A stretch of DNA of 64,000 nt from Deltaproteobacteria bacterium. Its GTDB lineage: Bacteria; Desulfobacterota; Syntrophobacteria; Syntrophobacterales; Syntrophobacteraceae. The notes below the pieces were generated by a model that saw nothing but the letters and a program-made list of their open reading frames with translations, did not search any database and was not told the origin of the DNA. Location: assembly GCA_021777755.1 (NCBI GenBank), contig JAJYDE010000003.1:1-64000 (forward strand). The letters are read 5' to 3'. The position numbers were made by a program, and so were the translations under genes. Positions 9,082 through 17,199 of the stretch are shown here, piece by piece. Each line of letters starts with the position of its first letter. Within the stretch, counting starts at the first letter, position 1.

Positions 9082-10112
9082 CCCGCCAGCAATCTCTCAC
9101 CTCCACCCGCGACAAGTGAACTAACCGCGCTGCCCGCCACTTGAAATTTCCCGAGCATCTCAAGTTCCATCCCGACTTTTCCCGCAAGTTGTCGTTTGAA
9201 CTGGTAGGTCCCGGGATTTGCCTCCGGATTGATTCCGTTAAGATCGTAATAAAGAAAACCGTTTTCCTTCAGCCATTTGATAAACGTCCAGTGCACCAGG
9301 TAAGAAGCGTAGGTCTTCATGCCTGGGTCGGCGGTGGCCCCGGTCAAATACAGCCCCGTTGAACCGATGACCGAGAAAATGCCTCCGGCGCAAGCAATCC
9401 CGTCTTTGCGGCAAATCACCATTTTAAGCTTGAGCGGGGGGGGCAGACCCCTTTGGACCTTTTTCAGATGAGAAATGTCGTTTAGAGCGCCAAGGCCCTT
9501 GCGCCTGGCCATTTCCATGTAAATCGGCGCGATTTGATCAAACAGCGCCTCCTCTATGCCAAATTCGACTTCCAGCCCTTTTCTTTCCGCCCGGTTCAGA
9601 TGATTTCGCCACATCGGGTGCTGGGCGGCCCGCAACTCCTCGAGCGACCCCTTAAGCTCCATTATCAGCGTCCGCCTCCTCACCGGTTCGCGATAGGTAC
9701 AGTAGCCTTCCTCGGCCAGGATCGGCCTCAACTCATCGTGGACACCCCTGAAGGCCAACACATTGAGTCTTAGGACCAGACCTCTTTTCAAACAAAGTTC
9801 GCTTCGAAGCGCCCTTACAGCCAGCCGAAACGCTTCCACATCCACGGCTTGACTCGTGCGCCGCCACATCGGCCCCCAGAGCACATAGGCAATCCCGGCT
9901 TTGATCCAGGGCGCGCGCCATATTCTGGCCTGCGCCGCCGCAACCGGTTCATCGCCCTTTCTTAAAACCATGTGAAAAACCTTTTCGGCCCCGTGGCGCA
10001 CCACGTCGTATGACCACGCCTGGTAAACATTGGCGTCCTGGAAATGGCACAGGATTTCATACCAGGCCTGCGGGTCCGTGCAGCCCAAATCGATCGTATA
10101 AGCGGTTTTCAT
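9012..10112 (-). CDS. FemAB-family aminoacyl/acyltransferase (copy 1)
   Basis: A 366-aa soluble protein of the FemAB/GNAT double-domain fold. Typical features are WRNHLNRAERKGLEVEFG (basic helix, about residues 168-185), IPAPIYMEMARRKG-like helix content, and the C-terminal YYDLNGINPEANPGTYQFKR, equivalent to the DxxGxxPExNPGxYxFK signature. FemAB proteins move amino acids from aminoacyl-tRNA onto cell-wall peptides. Exopolysaccharide-cluster members are presumed to acylate an amino sugar. This is one of three FemAB genes in the locus. A G8 run occurs near 9436. It overlaps the upstream end of the wzy frame and sits two bases from the preceding GT2 gene. Confidence 0.82.
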   Translation of the reverse strand: MKTAYTIDLGCTDPQAWYEILCHFQDANVYQAWSYDVVRHGAEKVFHMVLRKGDEPVAAAQARIWRAPWIKAGIAYVLWGPMWRRTSQAVDVEAFRLAVRALRSELCLKRGLVLRLNVLAFRGVHDELRPILAEEGYCTYREPVRRRTLIMELKGSLEELRAAQHPMWRNHLNRAERKGLEVEFGIEEALFDQIAPIYMEMARRKGLGALNDISHLKKVQRGLPPPLKLKMVICRKDGIACAGGIFSVIGSTGLYLTGATADPGMKTYASYLVHWTFIKWLKENGFLYYDLNGINPEANPGTYQFKRQLAGKVGMELEMLGKFQVAGSAVSSLVAGGGERLLAGCRKMGRNLRFRSSQVRRQVSQG

Positions 10113-10113
10113 C

Positions 10114-11076
10114 CTACTGGAAGGTCCTTTTGCTAACAGGCTTTATGCCGCAGTAGGCAAGAAGTTTCCCGAGGTGATCGCAGTCCTTGATGAGGTATTT
10201 CATGAAAAGATGATGCCCGGCCAACAACATGAGCGGAAGCGACAATGAATACGAAATGACCGCCACAAAGGATTTGAGCGTTCCCACCCCAAAAGATGGA
10301 AATTGGTCGGCGGTCGTAAGCCCCCGGATCATCGCCCGCCTTAAATGATAAGCGCGGTTTTGCCTGCCTTTGGGGACCTCTTCGTAGACAACCGCCTCGT
10401 CGCACCACACAAACCTGCGCTCCCGATTCAGCATCCGCTCGAAAAAATCCGTGTCTTCCCCCCCTGTTAGTCCAAAACGCGGATCGTAGACCATCGGCGC
10501 CCCCTCCGAAATATCGCGTCGAAACAGCAGGTTTCCGCCCCTCATGTATCTTAGATTGTTCAACTCTACGCCGGTTTGAAAGGTTTTCCGCGTGCACAGA
10601 CCGCTTCTGATCAGCCATCCGGGCGGCGTCCCCTCAAAAGAGGGGATGACCGGACCAAGGACCCCGTCGGCCGAACATGCCCGGCAGGTCTTAAAAAGCT
10701 CCAGCAGCCATCTCGGCTCGGGAAACTCGTCGTCATCTATAAAGGCTATGAAATCCCCTTTGGCGTTGGCGATTGCCCGGTTTCTGGCCAGGGAAATATT
10801 TTGGACCGGTTCGACGAAGTAACTCAGAGCAACCGAAAAGCGGTTGCGATACCCCGTCACAACCTCTTTTGCAGACTCTTCGAGGTCGTTATCCACAACC
10901 ACCACGGAATAGGAAAACCCCCTGCTTTCCAGCTTTTCAATCGCATCAAGGCACCTGCTGAGCAGGCCCGGCCGCTTGAAGGTCGGGATGCACACCGTGA
11001 TGTGCGGCGGGTCGCAATAGAGAATTCTTGTCGGCTCTGCCGAATTTTCTGCCATAAATCGGATTTGTTCGGTCAT
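10114..11076 (-). CDS. family 2 glycosyltransferase
   Basis: A 320-aa GT-A enzyme. It opens its domain with ITVCIPTFKRPGLLSRCLDAI at about residue 26, has VVVDNDLEESAKEV, and a metal-binding acidic cluster FIDDDEFPEP near residue 115. GGEDTDFFERM around residue 185 is the usual catalytic-base ED region. A hydrophobic stretch SFVAVISYSLSLPLMLLAG near the C-terminus suggests membrane association. It likely adds one sugar of the repeat unit on the cytoplasmic face; donor and acceptor cannot be told from sequence. The gap upstream (11077-11266) contains hairpins, so it may begin its own transcript. Confidence 0.9.
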   Translation of the reverse strand: MTEQIRFMAENSAEPTRILYCDPPHITVCIPTFKRPGLLSRCLDAIEKLESRGFSYSVVVVDNDLEESAKEVVTGYRNRFSVALSYFVEPVQNISLARNRAIANAKGDFIAFIDDDEFPEPRWLLELFKTCRACSADGVLGPVIPSFEGTPPGWLIRSGLCTRKTFQTGVELNNLRYMRGGNLLFRRDISEGAPMVYDPRFGLTGGEDTDFFERMLNRERRFVWCDEAVVYEEVPKGRQNRAYHLRRAMIRGLTTADQFPSFGVGTLKSFVAVISYSLSLPLMLLAGHHLFMKYLIKDCDHLGKLLAYCGIKPVSKRTFQ

Positions 11077-11092
11077 CGATAGGCTGTGCAGG

Positions 11093-11113
11093 GGAAAAGC
11101 TTCACGGTGAAGC
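11093..11113 (-). terminator. short palindrome followed by TTTT
   Basis: On the minus strand GCTTCACCGTGAAGC is followed by TTTTCCCC. The stem is 6-7 bp and the U tract is short, so termination would be weak. It lies just before the GT2 start at 11076 and downstream of the beta-helix gene. Confidence 0.4.
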
Positions 11114-11150
11114 CAAAACCATACAAAAGAGGAAGCGGATTTAAGAGGCC

Positions 11151-11181
11151 GGAAGTGGAAAGCCGAAGGCTTCCCACTTCC
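11151..11181 (-). repeat. long imperfect hairpin in the 11077-11266 gap
   Basis: GGAAGTGG pairs with CCACTTCC and, after one mismatch, AAGCC pairs with GGCTT across a three-base loop. No T run follows on either strand. It may protect the mRNA 3' end or act as a rho-assisted terminator of the beta-helix gene. Confidence 0.55.
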
Positions 11182-11218
11182 GAATAGCCGGGAATCCGGA
11201 TTGGTGGTCCACGATAGG

Positions 11219-11237
11219 GCGCGGCTGTTTGCCGCGC
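11219..11237 (-). repeat. perfect 7-bp hairpin after the beta-helix gene
   Basis: GCGCGGC and GCCGCGC are separated by TGTTT, about 30 bases beyond the beta-helix stop. It is the first of three hairpins in this 190-base gap; nothing coding was seen there. Confidence 0.55.
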
Positions 11238-11266
11238 ACCGGCCTGCTTGGAAAGATTTTGCGGCT

Positions 11267-13234
11267 CTAGTTGATCAAACGCACCCCTGTCGGGGCGGAA
11301 AGTTGGTTCTGAGGAGCCCCTTCAAGACAATTGGGCATTTGACCTTCCGCATAGCATACTTGCGCCGGAATATAATTAACATGTCCCGCGGCATCATTTC
11401 CGCCCGTAACATCGGGTCCGATCGCCGGCCAGGCGGTAGAGCCGAAGAAGGCCGGTTTTGAACCCAGATACATCGAACCGGGAAGAGCGTGGTCGGAGGA
11501 GTCGGGGTCCTTGTACCCGCCGTAGCCCCAGTTTGTGGAGCCGTCGGCATAGGAATAGTCGCCCTGGATAATGCCGGTGGTATATGGTTGAGAGTTATCC
11601 GAGCACCACGGGGCGGCCGGGTAGCCGCTCTTGCCGCAGTTTGAAAAACTGCCGGAATCTCCGCCGCCGCCACCGCCAAAACCAAGCGAGTAGCCATATG
11701 CGGTGCCTTCGTAGGCGCGGCTGACCCCTTGTGACCAGACAAGCATCTTGGTCATCTTCATAACGCTTGTGAGCTGCGGACTTCCAACGATATTTCCGGC
11801 CATATTGTCGGCCGTGCTGAGGTAGGACAGATCGACGGGCCTGTTCGCCTGGTAGGACCACCACGCATTGACCCCGCTGCCGCCGTAGGTCCCCACCGGA
11901 GCGCACGTTACGGTCCCCCTGGTGTTGTCCACGGGGCTGCATACCAGTGTGGTTCCCGTGAACCAGTTTCTGAAAAATGTTTCGTCGGAACTGCTGCCCC
12001 AAATTCCGTCATCATTGACCATGGAGGCCACGTTGCCTTCAAAAAGGTTGAACTCGGGATGGGCTCCGTGAAACGCTATCGGGTACATCGTAACCCCCGG
12101 AGAGCCGCTGTCGAAATTTCCGTCGAAATAATTGTATGCGGTTACATTGCCGGATGCCCCCCATTCCAGGAGCACCGAATTGTGCAAACGTCTGAATACG
12201 TTGTTTTGGACAAGACAGGCCGTCGAATAGTAGCGCATGGCCAATTCCGAATCCGAGGTCCCCGAGGTGTGCCTGAAACTGTCATGGAAGTAGCTGTCGG
12301 CCACCGTTATGTGGCTTGAAAAGTCTATTTCCACATGGTCGGCGTCCGAGTAGTTGCTTTCCACATTGTTTATCCAGCAATCGTATGCTCCCTGAAAGGC
12401 GAAATTGGAGGCCAGGCCGCTGTTATTGTCATATACCTGCAAACTCTCGACCCCCGCGCCCGTGGTGGGCGCTTTTGCCGCCATGATGGCCAGAGGCTTG
12501 AGGCCGGCCGAATAGGTAGTGTTCATGGGCGGATCGATGCCGACGGTATTCCCCGCTACCGAGATCACCCGTACGATCTGCCCGAGGTTTCGGACCCCCC
12601 CGAGTCCGTTGTCGCACCAGGTGCATTCGCCTCCCCCGCCATAAGGGGTGACGGGGACCGAAGAGTCGTTCAACTCGCTTAGCCAGAGCAGGCTGCCCGT
12701 CGAAAGCCCTGACAGGGGGCCACTCAGGGTGATCGAGGAAGACCCTTTGGTGAATCCGCCGGAAAGGGCTGTGGAATAGGTCGAGCTTGTGGCGCTTGAG
12801 CCATATGGGGCCTCACCCTGGCCCATCAGTATTCCAATCCCCTTTCCGGTCATGCTTAGGACCGTGCTCTGCGGTCCTGAACCACGCAGGGTCACGTTGG
12901 ACGGGACTTCGATCGTACTCCCGATCTTGAAGGTGCCCGATGAGAGCTCCACGACCTGCCCGGCCGGACAAGCGTACAGAGCGCTGTTTATGGCGCTCGA
13001 TGCGTCGGTCGAGCCGTTGCCGTAGGATGAGGCCAGTATCGTTTTATAGATTGTGGTCCTCGAAGGGATTCCACCGATTACCCCCGCCGCGGACCAATCG
13101 ACGACCCTCGAAGCGGGAAGGGAATAAACGGCTCGTGCCTTTTGCGTAGAGGCGAACAGTAAGGCCAGCATGGCAAGGACAATCATGCGGTTTTTGATTG
13201 CTTTGCCGCCGGAAGTGCACTTCTTCAAATTCAT
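11267..13234 (-). CDS. secreted right-handed beta-helix (pectate-lyase-fold) protein
   Basis: The protein is 655 aa from the ATG at 13234, which has AAGGAG five bases upstream. A longer frame reaching 13384 lacks this support. It has a signal peptide: basic MNLKKCTSGGKAIKNR, hydrophobic MIVLAMLALLFAS, cleavage near KARA. Next comes a pectate-lyase-3-like start (DASSAINSALYACPAGQVVELSSGTFKIGS region) and then repeated Asn/Val/Gly-rich turns such as NNVESNYSDADHVEIDFS and NNVFRRLHNSVLLEW, the pattern of a parallel beta-helix. The C-terminus is Gly/Ser-rich with no membrane anchor or sorting motif. Within an exopolysaccharide locus it could be a lyase, epimerase or polymer-binding protein. I cannot assign catalytic residues. 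Confidence 0.82.
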   Translation of the reverse strand: MNLKKCTSGGKAIKNRMIVLAMLALLFASTQKARAVYSLPASRVVDWSAAGVIGGIPSRTTIYKTILASSYGNGSTDASSAINSALYACPAGQVVELSSGTFKIGSTIEVPSNVTLRGSGPQSTVLSMTGKGIGILMGQGEAPYGSSATSSTYSTALSGGFTKGSSSITLSGPLSGLSTGSLLWLSELNDSSVPVTPYGGGGECTWCDNGLGGVRNLGQIVRVISVAGNTVGIDPPMNTTYSAGLKPLAIMAAKAPTTGAGVESLQVYDNNSGLASNFAFQGAYDCWINNVESNYSDADHVEIDFSSHITVADSYFHDSFRHTSGTSDSELAMRYYSTACLVQNNVFRRLHNSVLLEWGASGNVTAYNYFDGNFDSGSPGVTMYPIAFHGAHPEFNLFEGNVASMVNDDGIWGSSSDETFFRNWFTGTTLVCSPVDNTRGTVTCAPVGTYGGSGVNAWWSYQANRPVDLSYLSTADNMAGNIVGSPQLTSVMKMTKMLVWSQGVSRAYEGTAYGYSLGFGGGGGGDSGSFSNCGKSGYPAAPWCSDNSQPYTTGIIQGDYSYADGSTNWGYGGYKDPDSSDHALPGSMYLGSKPAFFGSTAWPAIGPDVTGGNDAAGHVNYIPAQVCYAEGQMPNCLEGAPQNQLSAPTGVRLIN

Positions 13235-13318
13235 TCGGTCTCCTTCTTGATCCCCAGTTTTGGTTCTCTTTCTCCTCCAACCCTGCCCGGGGACTGGGCG
13301 GGGGTTGCGGCCTGGAGG

Positions 13319-13337
13319 GAGCACAAAATGTGCCAAG
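13319..13337 (-). promoter_or_regulatory. sigma-54-type promoter of the beta-helix gene
   Basis: On the minus strand TTGGCACATTTTGTGCT has GG and GC separated by exactly ten bases. The -24 element is perfect (TTGGCAC) and the -12 element has one mismatch (GTGCT for TTGCT). It lies about 85 bases before the ATG at 13234 and downstream of the preceding stop. The core GCACAAAATGTGC is itself palindromic. Confidence 0.6.
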
Positions 13338-13396
13338 GCCGCTCCCCCGCCAAATGCGGGAGGAAGGGAGGAGGAAGGAGACATATTGTCCCGCCG

Positions 13397-15229
13397 TTAT
13401 GTAACGGCGCTTTCGATCAGACTCCTCTGAATCAGCTCGGCTGTAAGGACCGAGTGGATTTCACCTGTGAAATTGCCCTCTCCCTTCACATGAGCCCTCA
13501 CCATCGAGGCCAGGTGTTTGCCGTCGACATAGGGTCTGGCGAGGCTTCTCGAATCGAGCAGCATCTCGCTCACATAGGGCGACAGTTGGTTTCGATACCA
13601 GGAGCGGAAGTGGTAGAATTTCTGCCTGCCGAGAAAAAGCCTCTCCAGTCGCAGGGGTGAGAAAAAATGATCAACCCTTGCCATCCACTGGGGCATACCA
13701 TAGTCGCAGGCGTATTCAGCCTTATATGTAAATTCCCGGTAGAGGTGCAAAACCTTGGAGACAACAGGCAGGGGGGGGTAGCGAAGACCCCGGTCGGTGG
13801 GGATTTTGCCAAGGCACTCGTTGCCGAGGGCAATAAGGCGAAGGGATAAATCGGCGCTTTTCGCCAGGCTCGGCGGGCTCCGGTAGACCAGAGCGACCAG
13901 ATCGTTGTCCAGAAATGGCGAACGCATGGTGAGCAGGGACTGCTCGATGCAAAGCCGCCCGTAATGGTGCCAGGGGATCTGCTTAAAAGCTATGAAGCTC
14001 AGTTCATGGCCTGTGCGCTCATCTTCATAGATAAGTGAGGATTTGGCTACGAGATCGCGGAAGTCAGGATTGAGCATGGCCGTGCAGGGGCCTCCAGGCC
14101 TGAAGGCGACATTTCTTCTTACTATTTCAGAGCCATAATTTCCGGTAAGACGCACCGGGGCAAGCAGCGCGGCGATCCTGTTGACATAAAGCTCGACCGC
14201 GCCCGACACATCCATCGTCCCATCGGAGATATAAACGGTCTTTTCGGCCAACTCGGGAAACTCGCGGAAAAAAGCGGGGCCGACCGAAATGGTCTCGTGG
14301 GATTGTGCACAGAGCTTGGCGACCCGCCTGGCGATTTTTACGTCACAGCATTCGCGGTACGGCCCGCCGAAAGTGTAACAGGGCAGCTTGACTGGAGGCA
14401 AATGGGCCGCGGCCATGATCATGCGGCCGTCCAGACCTCCGGTAAGAGACATCCCGACCGGTCTTTTCCCCCCGAGGTACCTTGGAAGTATCCGGGCAAA
14501 TGTTTGCCTCAGCTCCTGGAAGTATTCCTCGGGCCCCAGCGGTTCCTGGTTTTCCCATTGCGAAGCGGTGAAGTAGGTCTGCCTTCCGGCAACATCCGAA
14601 AAGTCGAATATCCACCTCGATGCCGGGGGGAGAAGGGAAATTTTTTTAAACAGAGTCCGGTTTCCGAGCACGCAGCCGTAAGAGAAAATTTGCGCCAGGC
14701 AACCGAGGTCGAGTTCACGCAACCGCGGCAAGACCCGCAAAATGGCTTTGGCCTCCGAGGAAAAATAGAAGCCCTCACTGTTTTGGTGAAAATAAATCCG
14801 GCCAAGACCATAACGGTCGTTGAAAAGAATTACGCGGCGCCTGCGAAAGTCTGCCAGCAGGCCTGCAAACCATCCATTCAACTGCTCAATGAACTGCGGA
14901 CCTTTTTCCTCATAGAGGTGAACCAGGTATCCGGGGTCGTCGGGTTGGCAGTTATGCCCTCTGGATCGCAGAAGCTCGATCTCGGAAGGATCGGTGAAAT
15001 CCTCGCCGGAAAATATCAGGCATACGTCTTTTGCTTCGTTCCATACGGGCATGCCAGCCGAAAAGGCGTCTTCATGGGTGGTCCAGGCCGCCCGAAGCCG
15101 CGGATTTTCACACCCGAACTCTCCCGAGAGGTATTGTGGCCGATGTTTCATGCAGGAAAGCATCAACTCCACTTGGGCAACTCTTTCTTCCCGGCGCCCG
15201 CCTCCGATTATTCCCAGTATCCCCGGCAT
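13397..15229 (-). CDS. asparagine-synthase-like protein lacking the glutaminase cysteine
   Basis: A 610-aa protein with an N-terminal class II amidotransferase-like domain and a C-terminal PP-loop synthetase domain. The N-terminus is MPGILGIIGG: the catalytic Cys at position 2 of AsnB is replaced by Pro, so glutamine hydrolysis is not expected. The ATP-pyrophosphatase loop reads SLTGGLDGRMI, near residue 260, instead of SGGLDS. Glycine and aspartate are kept but the serine is changed. It could use free ammonia or an amine nucleophile, or bind without catalysis. A second AsnB-like gene at 24197 keeps both motifs. It lies between a GNAT-like gene (one base away) and the secreted beta-helix gene, and presumably modifies a carboxylated sugar or an amino acid substituent; that role is inference. 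Confidence 0.85.
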   Translation of the reverse strand: MPGILGIIGGGRREERVAQVELMLSCMKHRPQYLSGEFGCENPRLRAAWTTHEDAFSAGMPVWNEAKDVCLIFSGEDFTDPSEIELLRSRGHNCQPDDPGYLVHLYEEKGPQFIEQLNGWFAGLLADFRRRRVILFNDRYGLGRIYFHQNSEGFYFSSEAKAILRVLPRLRELDLGCLAQIFSYGCVLGNRTLFKKISLLPPASRWIFDFSDVAGRQTYFTASQWENQEPLGPEEYFQELRQTFARILPRYLGGKRPVGMSLTGGLDGRMIMAAAHLPPVKLPCYTFGGPYRECCDVKIARRVAKLCAQSHETISVGPAFFREFPELAEKTVYISDGTMDVSGAVELYVNRIAALLAPVRLTGNYGSEIVRRNVAFRPGGPCTAMLNPDFRDLVAKSSLIYEDERTGHELSFIAFKQIPWHHYGRLCIEQSLLTMRSPFLDNDLVALVYRSPPSLAKSADLSLRLIALGNECLGKIPTDRGLRYPPLPVVSKVLHLYREFTYKAEYACDYGMPQWMARVDHFFSPLRLERLFLGRQKFYHFRSWYRNQLSPYVSEMLLDSRSLARPYVDGKHLASMVRAHVKGEGNFTGEIHSVLTAELIQRSLIESAVT

Positions 15230-15230
15230 A

Positions 15231-16121
15231 TTACTTTTGCCTTCCAGCGTAGCGGTTCTTGCGGATTTCGCGCAATTTTACCAGCAAGGGCTCAGGGATG
15301 CGATCCCAGAGCCTTTTGTGGAAGCCCAGACGAAAGGCCATCCACCCAAGGGTCGTAAGCGGCAGGAAATAGCGTGGCACATCGATGCGCTGAAAGGCGT
15401 TGCGTTTCTTGAAGTCGATGATGCCGTCCTGCCGTTTGTTTCCGTAATTGAACTTCGAATATACGAGGTAGGATATCCCGCGCTTCGCACAGGACTCGAC
15501 AGCTCCGGCCACCAAGGCGTTGGTTGGCGCTTTATCCCGATGCGAGACCATGGAGACTATGTTCATCATTCCGGCCTGTGTCAGCGTCTCATCGTGAACC
15601 AGTTTGACAAAGCCGATCAGTTGGTCTTCCCAAAAGGCCCCGATGAATATGCTGCTCTCAAGGAAGGTCGCCTCCTCCCGATAGACCGTCTCGATGTCTT
15701 TGCCGTAATGGGCAAAAGCTCTACCCTGGCGGACGGGGCTTTCGTTATAGACATGCCAGATCCCTCTGGCCAGCGCATCGTCGAAAGGTACCTCACGAAC
15801 GGCAACTCCTTTTTTTTCGGCCTGTTTGGCCTTATTGCGGGCCTTGAATCCGATCTGCTCATTCCACCAGTTATCGAAGGTGGTTACCTGGAGCGCGGCG
15901 AAATTGTCCCATTCCATGGGGTAGTCATACTTGGGCGAGGTTTCGGGCAATCGCTGCAAAAAGGTGAAAAGGTCCACCCTTGTCGAACACGCGCGCAAAT
16001 GCTCAACCATTGAGCCAGGGTCGTCCAGAAATTGAAAGGAATCAGCCTCAAGGCGGGCCATGCGCAGTGACCGGCCCTGAATTCTGACCTGCTTACCACA
16101 TATTGTCGTCAGCAAATCCAT
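15231..16121 (-). CDS. GNAT-fold acyltransferase-like protein
   Basis: A 296-aa soluble protein. A basic helix GFKARNKAKQAEKKGVAVRE around residue 95 is followed by an acyltransferase-like core: SIFIGAFWEDQLIGFVKLVHDE, MMNIVSMVSHRDKAPTNALV and YLVYSKFNYG. The strand-helix order resembles one half of a FemAB protein or a single GNAT domain. CoA-binding glycine residues are not obvious. The C-terminus ends with a basic tail. It is one base from the AsnB-like gene, so the two are almost certainly co-translated. A transfer of an acyl or aminoacyl group to a sugar amine is likely; the substrate is unknown. Confidence 0.65.
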   Translation of the reverse strand: MDLLTTICGKQVRIQGRSLRMARLEADSFQFLDDPGSMVEHLRACSTRVDLFTFLQRLPETSPKYDYPMEWDNFAALQVTTFDNWWNEQIGFKARNKAKQAEKKGVAVREVPFDDALARGIWHVYNESPVRQGRAFAHYGKDIETVYREEATFLESSIFIGAFWEDQLIGFVKLVHDETLTQAGMMNIVSMVSHRDKAPTNALVAGAVESCAKRGISYLVYSKFNYGNKRQDGIIDFKKRNAFQRIDVPRYFLPLTTLGWMAFRLGFHKRLWDRIPEPLLVKLREIRKNRYAGRQK

Positions 16122-16174
16122 AATGAAGGGGGCCCTTCCAGTTGAGCGGCATCAATGCGATTGCTTGTGTCGGG

Positions 16175-17179
16175 CTACCTGTGGTTGGAAAGCAAGTACA
16201 GAAGTCTATCCCAGCTTTTGAAGACCGATTCCCTCATGGCCGGTACGGCTTCCTGAAGCACACCGGAGAGGTTAATTCCAAGCACCCGCGCGAGCAGGCG
16301 GTACTTTGGCCTCAAAGGCGTCATGGAAACGCTGCCTCCGAGTTGCCGTGCCAGACGCCGGGCCTTTTCCTGGACAGGCAGGGCATTGGGGCCGAGGGCG
16401 TCAAAGGTATCCTGCAGGCACTTGACGCACGCCCTTCTTGTTCTGGGACTGTCTTCCAGTGCCCTGAAACAGTTCAAGCTCATAACTGTCGTGGCATACA
16501 TCGCCTCTATGGCCGCATCCGACCTGCCGCGATTCATGCTCTTCACATTTCCGACCCGCCAGTACGATTTCGCCTCCGGGACAAATACGATTCCTTTGGA
16601 GGCGGAAACCACTCGGCTGAAGTATTCGCCGTCGTCGTAGGGCGACCTGATTTCAGACCAGGGGCCGGCCGCCTTGGTTAATTGCCGGCTCACCAACCAG
16701 ACCGAAGGATGTATCCAGGTATTTTGTCCGAACTTGACCAGGAAATAGTCGATGGGATCGAGGTCCCGCCACAAGGGTCCAACGACAAAGCTGGCCCTTG
16801 CAGTGTTGAAATAGAATTGGGCAAACGATCCCGACAGGAGCGTGGCCGGATCGCCGTCGTATTTTTTGCTCTGAAGCTGCTTTTTGATTTTATCCGGGTC
16901 GAGCAGGTCATCGTGATCCAGCCATTGAACGAAATCCCCCTGGGCGTGCAGAAGCGCCGTATTCCGGGCGGCCGGTCCGCCGCTGTTTTGCTGCCTCACG
17001 ACCTTTACGGTCCCGGACTCGAAGGTCTTTAAAATCCTCGAAGTCCCATCCGTCGAACCGTCATCGACGACCAGGATCTCTTTATGCGGCCAGGACTGGT
17101 TGAGCGCGGACTCCATCGTCTTGCGGATCCATTTTTGAGCGTTATAGGCTGGAATCAGTATGGAAACCAGGCTTGACAT
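16175..17179 (-). CDS. family 2 glycosyltransferase
   Basis: A 334-aa GT-A enzyme with the classic N-terminus SILIPAYNAQKWIRKTMESAL (residues 6-26), then EILVVDDGSTDGTSRIL and the metal-binding QWLDHDDLLDPDKI near residue 88. The region SPYDDGEYFSRVV at about 190 supplies the expected acidic residues. It is a cytoplasmic or peripheral enzyme adding one sugar to the lipid-linked repeat unit; the donor is unknown. It sits between a second GT2 gene upstream and the GNAT-like gene downstream, all close together. Confidence 0.92.
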   Translation of the reverse strand: MSSLVSILIPAYNAQKWIRKTMESALNQSWPHKEILVVDDGSTDGTSRILKTFESGTVKVVRQQNSGGPAARNTALLHAQGDFVQWLDHDDLLDPDKIKKQLQSKKYDGDPATLLSGSFAQFYFNTARASFVVGPLWRDLDPIDYFLVKFGQNTWIHPSVWLVSRQLTKAAGPWSEIRSPYDDGEYFSRVVSASKGIVFVPEAKSYWRVGNVKSMNRGRSDAAIEAMYATTVMSLNCFRALEDSPRTRRACVKCLQDTFDALGPNALPVQEKARRLARQLGGSVSMTPLRPKYRLLARVLGINLSGVLQEAVPAMRESVFKSWDRLLYLLSNHR

Positions 17180-17199
17180 GAAGACCCTTTACCGTTTTG

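Noticed and set aside
13765-13780. G8 runs (also near 9436 and 58231) as phase-variation tracts
   Set aside because: Runs of this length are expected by chance in such GC-rich sequence; only the G10 at 6471 and the A7G7 at a gene junction were kept.
14297-15358. Long open frame on the plus strand (353 codons), opposite the AsnB-like gene
   Set aside because: The minus-strand frame has clear AsnB-like motifs. The plus frame has no recognisable domain and arises from GC-rich codon bias. The same applies to plus frames at 1020-1829, 17407-18402 and 30593-31537, and to minus frames at 53256-54218 and 61191-62141.
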